From: Deltaproteobacteria bacterium
GTDB lineage: Bacteria; Desulfobacterota; Desulfobacteria; Desulfobacterales; SURF-7
Assembly (NCBI GenBank): GCA_019307665.1
Contig: JAFDJC010000210.1
Span: forward strand, 1-5,770
Reading direction: 5' to 3'
Length of the DNA: 5,770 nt
The position numbers and the translations under genes were made by a program. This document shows positions 1-5,510 of the stretch, in pieces (position 1 is the stretch's first letter; each line of letters starts with the position of its first letter). Below the pieces are notes generated by a model. That model was given only the letters and a program-made list of their open reading frames with translations, was not told where the DNA came from and ran no database searches.

Positions 1-599
1 TTATCCTTAAAATATCCGGAATAGCCTGGAAAGAAATTATCACCGACATAGATTCCGTTCCCCGGGCAGGGTTCAGAAATTTTGTATATCACAACGCCCG
101 ATCCACCCTGCGTAATGTTATGCACCCGGCTTAAAACCTCTATTTCAGGTATTTGGGTATCTATCGTTACAGTTTTTTTTTTTTTGGTTTTGTTGCCGTG
201 CCACCATCTTCGCCATGAATAATCAGAGACCACGATGCGCAGCACAGCTTCTCCATCGGATATTCCCTGTCCTGCAGGGTCGATCCTGACCTTCACAGGC
301 TCTTCATGTATCTTGCCGCTGCCGAAGATGCCCGTTGACGGATAGTTTTTTTCCAATAATGTGATTTCCTTCCCGTCCTTTAGAAGACTTACCCAGACTT
401 TGCGCAAACCGCTTTTTTTATCAGCCAGGGAGATCATCAATTCCCGGGCGGTACCAATTGATGCATTTGGCAGGTCCAAGTTTACAGCCGGTTTTCCTCC
501 TTCGAGCCGGATCAGTAAAAACCCCATAACAGAAATCGCGACAATGATTACTGCAAAAATGATCAGCCACCATTTATAATTTTTCTTTTTTTCTTTCAA
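1..599 (-). CDS. Probable membrane-anchored M23-family metallopeptidase, N-terminal part (runs off the left edge)
   Basis: This minus-strand frame is open from a TTG at 599 to the window edge (199 codons); the C-terminus is outside. It begins with a lysine-rich stretch (KEKKKNYK) and one membrane segment at about residues 10-30, so the rest should be periplasmic. Residues about 37-140 look like a beta-rich domain, and residues about 143-199 contain IEVLSRVHNITQGGSG and GDNFFPGYSGYF. I recognise these from the region that precedes the peptidase domain in deltaproteobacterial M23 (LytM-like) murein endopeptidases. The zinc-binding motifs are not in the window, so activity is inferred. The start is uncertain: TTG at 599 lies 11 bases after AGGTGG, while GTG at 614 would add five residues and has no clear ribosome site; an in-frame TAA lies just upstream of that. 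A run of 13 A encodes K139-K142. The gene diverges from the KDO/LPS operon. Confidence 0.7.
   Translation of the reverse strand, partial: MKEKKKNYKWWLIIFAVIIVAISVMGFLLIRLEGGKPAVNLDLPNASIGTARELMISLADKKSGLRKVWVSLLKDGKEITLLEKNYPSTGIFGSGKIHEEPVKVRIDPAGQGISDGEAVLRIVVSDYSWRRWWHGNKTKKKKTVTIDTQIPEIEVLSRVHNITQGGSGVVIYKISEPCPGNGIYVGDNFFPGYSGYFKD
173..185. repeat. 13-base homopolymer (T on plus, A on coding strand) inside the peptidase gene
   Basis: Thirteen consecutive T on the plus strand read as A13 in the minus-strand coding sequence (four AAA codons plus the first base of ACT). The frame is intact across it, because family-like sequence lies on both sides. With A12 the frame reads CTG TAA and stops at once; with A14 it stops about ten codons on. 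Such tracts are prone to replication or transcriptional slippage. Confidence 0.9.
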
Positions 600-610
600 T
601 GGGTTATCGT

Positions 611-616
611 CCACCT
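611..616 (-). promoter_or_regulatory. Possible Shine-Dalgarno (AGGTGG) for the peptidase gene
   Basis: On the minus strand AGGTGG, one mismatch from AGGAGG, precedes the TTG at 599 by 11 bases. The spacing is longer than ideal, but it is the only purine-rich site that favours one of the two candidate starts. The alternative GTG at 614 lies inside this site. Confidence 0.4.
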
Positions 617-638
617 TTTCTTATTTTTCAACGATAGG

Positions 639-667
639 ACAGTACCAGCTAACGGCATGATAATCAA
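639..667 (-). promoter_or_regulatory. Weak sigma-70-like promoter candidate for the minus-strand peptidase gene
   Basis: Read on the minus strand, TTGATT (667-662) and TACTGT (644-639) are separated by 17 bases, and the -10 box is preceded by TGG, giving an extended -10. The boxes match consensus at about 4/6 and 3/6. Transcription would begin near 632, shortly before the peptidase start. The -35 box overlaps one arm of the inverted repeat at 664-689. This rests only on pattern matching. Confidence 0.25.
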
Positions 668-689
668 GGTAAAGTTTTTCGGCCCTTGA
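664..689. promoter_or_regulatory. Inverted repeat TCAAGG-N14-CCTTGA, possible operator or activator site
   Basis: TCAAGG (664-669) and CCTTGA (684-689) form a perfect 6-bp dyad with a 14-base spacer in the divergent intergenic region. It is centred about 90 bases upstream of the start expected from the sigma-54-like promoter, within the range where bacterial enhancer-binding proteins usually bind. One arm overlaps the -35 candidate of the divergent gene. A 6-bp dyad can occur by chance, so its function is speculative. Confidence 0.2.
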
Positions 690-712
690 CTTTTAATCTC
701 ATAAGGTTAAAT
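686..712 (+). promoter_or_regulatory. Candidate sigma-70-like promoter for the kdsA operon
   Basis: TTGACT (686-691, 5/6 to TTGACA) is followed after 15 bases by TTAAAT (707-712, 4/6 to TATAAT); reading TAAATA at 708-713 gives a 16-base spacer but a poorer box. Transcription would start near 720. It could supply basal expression of these essential LPS genes beside the sigma-54-like element downstream. Confidence 0.3.
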
Positions 713-740
713 ACATTTGCTTTACTTTTTCTAATTATTG

Positions 741-756
741 TGGCATAAAAATTGCT
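741..756 (+). promoter_or_regulatory. Predicted sigma-54 (RpoN) -24/-12 promoter upstream of kdsA
   Basis: TGGCAT (741-746), five A (747-751) and TTGCT (752-756) match the sigma-54 consensus TGGCAY-N5-TTGCW. The invariant GG (742-743) and GC (754-755) are exactly 12 bases apart, as required. Transcription would begin near 766, leaving about 52 bases of leader before the kdsA ATG. The element is intergenic and in the correct orientation. It heads the gene set that includes rpoN itself, so autoregulation is plausible. A sigma-54 promoter also needs an enhancer-binding activator, and none is encoded in the window. Confidence 0.6.
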
Positions 757-818
757 ATCTGGATTTTGCACTTCTGCCTAAAACTTTTCAGGGTAGGAAC
801 CGGGGTTAAATATTACAA

Positions 819-1673
819 ATGGATTCAAATTATTTTAAGACCGACACAGACAGTACAGCAATCGGAAAAGGGCATCCGCTTACCCTTATATCGGGTCCCT
901 GCGTAATAGAAGATTTTGAGACCACTTTCAAGATTGCTTTAGAGCTGAAAAAAATCACCGAAGAACTTAATGTCCCTTTTGTTTTCAAGGCCTCCTATGA
1001 TAAAGCCAACCGCACATCCATAGATTCTTACAGGGGGCCCGGCATAGAAAAGGGACTTGAGATTCTTGAGCGCCTGAAAAATGAAATTGGAATCAGAATA
1101 CTATCTGATGTCCACAGGGTAAGCGAAGTGGAAAAGGCCGCGAGGGTTCTCGACATTATCCAGATCCCCGCATTCCTTTGTCGCCAGACAGATCTGCTTA
1201 CAGAGGCGGCCGGTACGGGAAAAGCCGTAAATATCAAAAAGGGGCAGTTTCTCGCTCCATGGGATATTAAAAATGCTGCTGAAAAGCTGACCGCATCAGG
1301 AAGCAGACAGGTAATAATCACGGAACGTGGTACAATGTTTGGTTACAACAACCTTGTGGTTGATTTTCGAGGTGTTAAAGTGATCCAGGATATGGGTTTA
1401 CCGGTCATCTTTGATGTAACACACAGCATACAGCTTCCCGGGGGTGCGGGTAAAAGTTCAGGCGGACAAAGAGAGTATGCCCCTGTTTTAGCAAGAGCAG
1501 CGGTTGCTGCGGGTGTAGATGGACTTTTTATGGAGGTCCACACAGATCCCGATAAGGCTTTATGCGATGGACCTAACTCATTAGGACTTGACAGTCTGCC
1601 GGATTTACTTACAATGCTTTTAGACATAGAAAAGGCCTTGAGCCCATACGATTTAAACCCGGAAAAAACATGA
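819..1673 (+). CDS. kdsA: 3-deoxy-D-manno-octulosonate-8-phosphate synthase (KDO-8-P synthase)
   Basis: KdsA is the cytosolic enzyme that condenses phosphoenolpyruvate with D-arabinose 5-phosphate to give KDO-8-phosphate, the first committed step to the LPS inner-core sugar. The 284-residue product shows family motifs throughout: SGPCVIED (25-32), FKASYDKANR (56-65), SYRGPG (70-75), SDVH (96-99), IQIPAFLCRQTDL (114-126), NIKKGQFLAP (138-147), ERGTMFGYNNLVVDFR (169-184) and GGQREY (215-220). Cys28, His202, Glu239 and Asp250 match the four metal ligands of the Aquifex-type enzyme, so this is predicted to be the metal-dependent class; E. coli KdsA has Asn in place of that Cys. An in-frame TAA at 807-809 limits upstream starts. 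The ATG has no well-spaced Shine-Dalgarno (GGGG is 13 bases away). The gene overlaps kdsC by ATGA and is first in the operon. Confidence 0.97.
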   Translation: MDSNYFKTDTDSTAIGKGHPLTLISGPCVIEDFETTFKIALELKKITEELNVPFVFKASYDKANRTSIDSYRGPGIEKGLEILERLKNEIGIRILSDVHRVSEVEKAARVLDIIQIPAFLCRQTDLLTEAAGTGKAVNIKKGQFLAPWDIKNAAEKLTASGSRQVIITERGTMFGYNNLVVDFRGVKVIQDMGLPVIFDVTHSIQLPGGAGKSSGGQREYAPVLARAAVAAGVDGLFMEVHTDPDKALCDGPNSLGLDSLPDLLTMLLDIEKALSPYDLNPEKT

Positions 1674-2203
1674 ACAACAGCCACCAGGATTTGATAAAGA
1701 AACTGGAACAGGTCGAAATTTTCCTTCTTGATGTCGATGGTGTTCTTACGGATGGCAACATCATATACAATGATGACGGTATTGAAACAAAAGCATTTAA
1801 TGTAAAGGACGGTCTTGGCATACGGCTTTTAGAAAGTGCCGGTATTAAAACAGTGATCATTACCGGAAGGTCTTCAAAAGCCCTTTTGCATCGCTGCGAA
1901 GATCTTGGAATTTCAGAGATATTTGATGGAGTAACCCGTAAAGCCCCGGTGCTCGACATAATTTTATCTAAATTTAAAATTCAACCGGAGCAGACAGCCT
2001 TTATGGGAGATGATCTTCCCGATCTTCCCCTCATGGACCTGGTGGGCCTGCCTATCGCGGTAGCGGACGCTCACGAAGCGGTCCGGCAAAAAGCCCACAT
2101 GGTTACTGCTGCCAAGGGTGGAAAGGGTGCCGTTAGAGAAGTATGCGAAAGCATACTAAAGGCAAAGAATGTCTGGGAAAGAGCCTTGGGGCGGTTCGAA
2201 TAA
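1670..2203 (+). CDS. kdsC: 3-deoxy-D-manno-octulosonate-8-phosphate phosphatase (HAD family)
   Basis: KdsC removes the phosphate from KDO-8-phosphate, releasing KDO for activation to CMP-KDO. The 177-residue product is a cap-less C1-type HAD phosphatase with every motif visible: DVDGVLTDG with nucleophile Asp21 and acid/base Asp23, ITGRSS with Thr65, Lys91 in TRKAP, and GDDLPDLP with the Mg-binding acidic residues Asp114 and Asp118. The C-terminal GGKGAVRE segment matches the tail that closes over the neighbouring active site in the KdsC tetramer. The length is a little below the 188 residues of E. coli KdsC. Its ATG overlaps the kdsA stop in ATGA, so translation is probably coupled, and its stop overlaps the lptC start in TAATG. 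The arabinose-5-phosphate isomerase gene kdsD, often a neighbour of kdsC, is not in this window. Confidence 0.95.
   Translation: MNNSHQDLIKKLEQVEIFLLDVDGVLTDGNIIYNDDGIETKAFNVKDGLGIRLLESAGIKTVIITGRSSKALLHRCEDLGISEIFDGVTRKAPVLDIILSKFKIQPEQTAFMGDDLPDLPLMDLVGLPIAVADAHEAVRQKAHMVTAAKGGKGAVREVCESILKAKNVWERALGRFE
2140..2157 (+). other. Perfect 7-bp hairpin with GAAA tetraloop near the 3' end of kdsC
   Basis: AGTATGC (2140-2146), GAAA (2147-2150) and GCATACT (2151-2157) form an uninterrupted stem closed by C-G around a GNRA tetraloop, an unusually stable RNA fold. It lies inside kdsC codons for V-C-E-S-I-L, 46 bases before the lptC start. No U-run follows, so it is not an intrinsic terminator. It could affect mRNA stability or coupling between kdsC and lptC, or be a by-product of codon choice. 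Confidence 0.5.
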
Positions 2204-2784
2204 TGGCTAAAAGAAAGAAACGATCCAGCAAACTTAAGGTAGTCCTGTTTTTAGTGGTCATCATCATCATTGGCGCTGTCATGGCTGTTTTTCTGGAGTA
2301 TCGGAGTGTTCTGGATAATCCTGAAAAACTAATTTCAAAAATTCCCGACGGGGCAAACATATCACTGGGCAAGATCCATCACACCGCGACAAAGGAAGGA
2401 AGAACAGAATGGAGTCTCGATGCTAACTCTGCAAATTACATAAATAAAAAAAAACAGGTGATCCTGCACGGGCTTTCACTTACATTCTTTCTTGAAGATG
2501 ACAGGAAGATTTTTCTGACAGCCGATCAAGGTATACTGCGCACTGATACAAACGATATCCAGGTCACGGGCAATGTTATCGTTGAAGACCCCAATTTTCT
2601 GCTTAAAACCGAAAACCTGCATTATGAGCATAATAACCGGAAAATTTATTCAAAGGTACGGGTCAGAATCGAAAGAAATTCATCCCATATAACAGCAGAT
2701 TCCATGTCGCTGGATCTGAACACTAATAAAGCTCTTCTCCAGGGAAAAGTTGAAGGAACCTTTGGTGAAAATTTCACGTTGTAA
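2203..2784 (+). CDS. lptC: LPS export system inner-membrane protein LptC
   Basis: LptC is the bitopic inner-membrane part of the LptBFGC complex; it receives LPS extracted by LptB2FG and passes it to LptA. From the ATG at 2203 the product has 193 residues, close to E. coli LptC (191). It starts with a basic cytoplasmic tail (AKRKKRSSKLK), then one membrane segment at about 13-31, then a periplasmic beta-rich domain whose repeating strands (for example ITADSMSLDLNTNKALLQGKVEGTF) are typical of the LptA/LptC/OstA fold. Sequence identity in this family is low, so the call leans partly on topology and on position between kdsC and lptA. The chosen start shares an A with the kdsC stop (TAATG); an upstream in-frame ATG at 2143 would put a polar, partly basic segment ahead of the anchor and overlap kdsC by 61 bases, which is less likely. 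Confidence 0.9.
   Translation: MAKRKKRSSKLKVVLFLVVIIIIGAVMAVFLEYRSVLDNPEKLISKIPDGANISLGKIHHTATKEGRTEWSLDANSANYINKKKQVILHGLSLTFFLEDDRKIFLTADQGILRTDTNDIQVTGNVIVEDPNFLLKTENLHYEHNNRKIYSKVRVRIERNSSHITADSMSLDLNTNKALLQGKVEGTFGENFTL
2753..2757 (+). promoter_or_regulatory. Shine-Dalgarno (AAGGA) that decides the lptA start
   Basis: AAGGA lies inside the end of lptC, 7 bases before the GTG at 2765, which is ideal spacing. It favours that GTG over the TTG at 2750 and the ATG at 2801. Confidence 0.6.
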
Positions 2785-3325
2785 TTTATTCAAAATCACA
2801 ATGCTGATTATTAATTCCGTGATAGCGGTGATCCTGGTTTTATTGATCACTTTTCCCGTGAACGCCGGAAACAAACCATTAAAGGTGTCCAAAAGCAGTC
2901 GCGGCAAGAAGATATATGTTTCATCCGACAAGCTGATTTCCAACAGCAAAACCAATACGGCTGAATTCATTGGAAACGTGGTTGTAAAACAGGGAAATAC
3001 GATCATTAATTCAGACAGCTTAAAACTTTACTTCTACTTGAAAAAGCAATCTGGAAATGAGGAGTCGATAAAAAAAATAGTGGCGTATGGTCATGTAAAA
3101 ATTATGATAGATGGCAAGATCGCCACCAGTAAAAGTGCTGTATATACGGTTAAAAACAGGATCCTTGTTTTATCCGGTCCCGGTTCGAAAATCATCAGTG
3201 GCGACAATTCTATCTCCGGATCGAAGATTACACTTCACAGAGATGGCGGGCGTATTACGGTAGACGGCGGTGGATCCAGGCGTGTGGAAGCAATATTCTC
3301 ACCTGGTGACAATAGCGGAATATAA
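2765..3325 (+). CDS. lptA: Periplasmic LPS transport protein LptA (OstA-like)
   Basis: LptA forms the periplasmic bridge along which LPS travels from LptC to LptD. The GTG start gives 186 residues, close to E. coli LptA (185). It yields a good signal peptide: basic start (KISRCNLFK), hydrophobic core at about 13-31, and likely cleavage after Ala34 (PVNA|GNK). The mature part shows the OstA-like pattern of short strand repeats: IYVSSDKLISNSKTNTAEFIGNVVVKQG, then INSDSLKLYF, IVAYGHVKI, SAVYTVKNRILVLSG and the final GGGSRRVEAIF. The start overlaps lptC by 20 bases, which suggests translational coupling. The TTG at 2750 would add five residues with a less well-placed ribosome site; the ATG at 2801 would remove the basic part of the signal peptide. 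lptB follows after 10 bases. Fold and position support the call more than exact motifs do. Confidence 0.92.
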   Translation: MKISRCNLFKITMLIINSVIAVILVLLITFPVNAGNKPLKVSKSSRGKKIYVSSDKLISNSKTNTAEFIGNVVVKQGNTIINSDSLKLYFYLKKQSGNEESIKKIVAYGHVKIMIDGKIATSKSAVYTVKNRILVLSGPGSKIISGDNSISGSKITLHRDGGRITVDGGGSRRVEAIFSPGDNSGI

Positions 3326-3335
3326 TAATTAAATT

Positions 3336-4058
3336 ATGGCAACTTTATCTCTGAAAGAACTTGTAAAAACCTATAGCGGAAAACGGGTTGTAAATTCTGT
3401 AAGTTTAAGCGTGGAGAATGGAACCGTAATCGGACTTCTAGGCCCAAATGGAGCAGGAAAAACCACAACTTTCTACATGACCATAGGCATGATAAAACCG
3501 GACATGGGACAGGTATTTCTCGAAGGAGAGGAAATAACAGATCTGCCCATGTATATAAAGGCGCGAAAGGGAATAGGTTATTTACCCCAGGAAACCTCTA
3601 TTTTCAGAAAACTATCTGTGAAACAAAATATCGTTGCGATCCTTGAAGCGCTCCCCATTTCAGCATCGGAAAGGGAATACCGCACGGATATGCTTTTGGA
3701 TGAGCTCGGGATAAAACATCTCTCATCCCAGAAGGCCGTGTTGCTATCCGGAGGGGAGAAAAGGCGACTTGAAATTTCACGGGCCCTTGCCACCAACCCC
3801 TCTTTTATCCTGCTGGATGAGCCTTTCGCGGGTATCGACCCCCTCGCGATAATCGACATCAAGGGTATCATAGAACATCTCAAAGCACGCGGGATAGGTA
3901 TTCTGATTTCTGATCACAATGTAAGAGAAACTCTCGAAGTCTGTGATGAAGCTTATATACTCAATGAAGGACAAATAATAGAATCCGGTCCACCCGAAAA
4001 AATAGCATCAAGTGAATTGGCCAGAAGAATATATCTGGGAGACGAGTTTAGATTATAA
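3336..4058 (+). CDS. lptB: LPS export ABC transporter ATP-binding protein LptB
   Basis: LptB is the cytoplasmic ATPase dimer that powers extraction of LPS from the inner membrane by LptFG. The 240-residue product has a complete ABC domain: Walker A GPNGAGKTT (36-44), Q-loop Gln85 in GYLPQETSIFRKLSV, signature LSGGE (137-141), Walker B ILLDEP with Asp161 and catalytic Glu162, the D-loop, and switch His194 in SDHNVRET. The Q-loop surroundings, IDIKGIIEHL (173-182) and the C-terminal YLGDEFRL are diagnostic for LptB rather than other ABC ATPases. No convincing Shine-Dalgarno precedes the ATG; the 10 bases after the lptA stop are AT-rich. The membrane partners LptF and LptG are not in the window, as is common since they are often encoded elsewhere. 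rpoN starts one base after the stop. Confidence 0.98.
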   Translation: MATLSLKELVKTYSGKRVVNSVSLSVENGTVIGLLGPNGAGKTTTFYMTIGMIKPDMGQVFLEGEEITDLPMYIKARKGIGYLPQETSIFRKLSVKQNIVAILEALPISASEREYRTDMLLDELGIKHLSSQKAVLLSGGEKRRLEISRALATNPSFILLDEPFAGIDPLAIIDIKGIIEHLKARGIGILISDHNVRETLEVCDEAYILNEGQIIESGPPEKIASSELARRIYLGDEFRL

Positions 4059-4059
4059 T

Positions 4060-5496
4060 ATGGCATTCGAATTAAAACAACAGCTTAAGCTTTCACAACC
4101 GCTCATAATGACGCCACAGCTGCAAATGGCCATAAAACTGCTGCAGCAAAACAGGCTTGAGTTGATGGAAACCATATCCCAGGAGTTGGAAGACAATCCG
4201 GCGCTGGAAGAAGTTCAGGAAACGAGTCAAGATGAACAGAAAACACCTGAAACGGAAACTTCATCTGACGATATCGCTCAAAAAACCGAAGAAGTCACGA
4301 TAGAGGAAAAGCTTTCCAACGATGTTGACTGGAGTAATTACCTTGATGAATACAACTCTCCCGGAAGGGCGAGCTTTGAACTCGAAAAAAGAGAAACACC
4401 AAATTTTGAGTCGTTTATTGTAAAAAAGGAGTCGCTGAATGACCATCTTTTGTGGCAGCTCCTCATGTTAAATCCAACCCCAAAAGAGGAGGAAATCGGA
4501 AGTCGCATAATCGGCAATCTTAATCGAGACGGCTACCTGGAATCAACCGTGGAGGATTTGGCAAAGGGCTGCGATACTTCCCCTGAAGAGATTGAACGCC
4601 TGCTTCTCTCAATGCAAACCTTTGACCCCATCGGGGTGTGCGCAAGGAACTTAAAAGAATGTCTGCTCACACAGTCTATACATTTCAACCTGGACTCACC
4701 TCTTATCACAGAGATCATAGAAAACCATTTAAGCCATCTTGAGAATAAAAATTATAAGGCCATCTCCAAAATCCTTAAAGTCAGTTTTGATGATATTGTT
4801 GCGGCAGTTCAAATTATCAGAAGCCTGGAACCAAAACCGGGCAGACAATATTCCGATGAAGAACCGCAATATATACAACCTGATATTTATGTTTACAAAT
4901 ACGGGAATGATTTTGTGATCACTCTGAATGATGATGGAATGCCGAAATTACGTCTAAATTCTTATTATAGAAATGCAATGGATGGTTATAGTAAAATCTC
5001 GGGGAGTACCAAGGATTATCTGCAGGACAAAATGCGTTCGGCCGCCTGGCTTATCAAGAGCATTCATCAACGGCAGAGGACAATTTACAAGGTGATGGAA
5101 AGTATATTGAGTTTTCAGAGAGAGTTTTTTGAAAAAGGAATATCTCATCTGAAACCGATGGTTCTGAGGGATGTGGCGGAAAATATAGGAATGCATGAAT
5201 CCACCATCAGCAGGGTCACAACCAATAAATATGCCCATACCCCACAGGGTATATTTGAGTTAAAATATTTTTTTAACAGCTCCATAGGAAGAACAAATGG
5301 TGAGGACATGGCCTCCGTAAGTGTTATGGATAAAATCAGGTTAATCATAGAAAACGAAAATGCTAAAAAACCATTTAGTGACGATAAAATCTCAAAACTA
5401 TTAAAAGAGGAGAGTATTAACATTGCAAGAAGAACAGTCGCCAAATATCGGGAAATGCTCGGAATCCTGTCATCAAACAAACGCAGGCAAATATAA
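4060..5496 (+). CDS. rpoN: RNA polymerase sigma-54 factor (RpoN)
   Basis: RpoN directs RNA polymerase to -24/-12 promoters and needs AAA+ activators to open them. The ATG at 4060 gives 478 residues, close to E. coli RpoN (477). Region I (1-50) is the glutamine- and leucine-rich activator-interacting segment (LKQQLKLSQPLIMTPQLQMAIKLLQQ). An acidic, low-complexity region II follows (about 50-105), then the core-binding domain (about 110-300). A helix-turn-helix lies at about 368-390 (VLRDVAENIGMHESTISRVTTNK). The RpoN box ARRTVAKYR at 456-464, which reads the -24 element, is perfect. The open frame extends upstream to 4012, but that would overlap lptB and lengthen region I atypically. The start is one base after the lptB stop with only a distant purine-rich stretch (4037-4046), so translation is probably coupled. 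A sigma-54-type promoter heads the operon. Confidence 0.98.
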   Translation: MAFELKQQLKLSQPLIMTPQLQMAIKLLQQNRLELMETISQELEDNPALEEVQETSQDEQKTPETETSSDDIAQKTEEVTIEEKLSNDVDWSNYLDEYNSPGRASFELEKRETPNFESFIVKKESLNDHLLWQLLMLNPTPKEEEIGSRIIGNLNRDGYLESTVEDLAKGCDTSPEEIERLLLSMQTFDPIGVCARNLKECLLTQSIHFNLDSPLITEIIENHLSHLENKNYKAISKILKVSFDDIVAAVQIIRSLEPKPGRQYSDEEPQYIQPDIYVYKYGNDFVITLNDDGMPKLRLNSYYRNAMDGYSKISGSTKDYLQDKMRSAAWLIKSIHQRQRTIYKVMESILSFQREFFEKGISHLKPMVLRDVAENIGMHESTISRVTTNKYAHTPQGIFELKYFFNSSIGRTNGEDMASVSVMDKIRLIIENENAKKPFSDDKISKLLKEESINIARRTVAKYREMLGILSSNKRRQI

Positions 5497-5502
5497 GGAG
5501 GT
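5495..5502 (+). promoter_or_regulatory. Consensus Shine-Dalgarno (AAGGAGGT) for hpf
   Basis: AAGGAGGT overlaps the end of the rpoN stop codon and is 8 bases before the hpf ATG. It is the strongest ribosome-binding site in the window and contrasts with the weak or missing sites before kdsA, lptB and rpoN, implying higher or independent translation of hpf. Confidence 0.85.
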
Positions 5503-5510
5503 TTTTCAAT

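Noticed and set aside
361..579. Plus-strand open frame of 72 codons opposite the peptidase gene
   Set aside because: It lies wholly opposite the minus-strand frame, which has a membrane anchor and family-like motifs; its own sequence shows no recognisable domain and no good ribosome site.
663..712. Imperfect direct repeat (ATCAAGGTAAAG at 663-674 and ATAAGGTTAAAT at 701-712)
   Set aside because: The copies match only with an indel and mismatches, too weak to support a binding-site pair.
1028..1959. Three minus-strand open frames opposite kdsA and kdsC
   Set aside because: They are antisense shadows of genes with complete catalytic motifs and have no family features of their own.
2143..2202. 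Upstream extension of lptC to the ATG at 2143
   Set aside because: It overlaps kdsC by 61 bases and adds a polar segment before the basic tail; the ATG at 2203 gives normal LptC length and topology.
2446..2454. A9 run in lptC
   Set aside because: It simply encodes three lysines in a row; it is shorter than the tract in the peptidase gene and unremarkable in AT-rich coding sequence.
2828..2850. Inverted repeat GTGATC-N11-GATCAC in lptA
   Set aside because: It lies in codons of the signal-peptide core, with only 6 bp and a large loop; likely chance.
2680..3006. Minus-strand open frame across the lptC-lptA junction
   Set aside because: It is antisense to two supported genes; its hydrophobic part mirrors the lptA signal peptide.
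4012..4059. Upstream extension of rpoN to 4012
   Set aside because: It overlaps lptB and adds 16 residues before the conserved region I; the ATG at 4060 gives the usual RpoN length.
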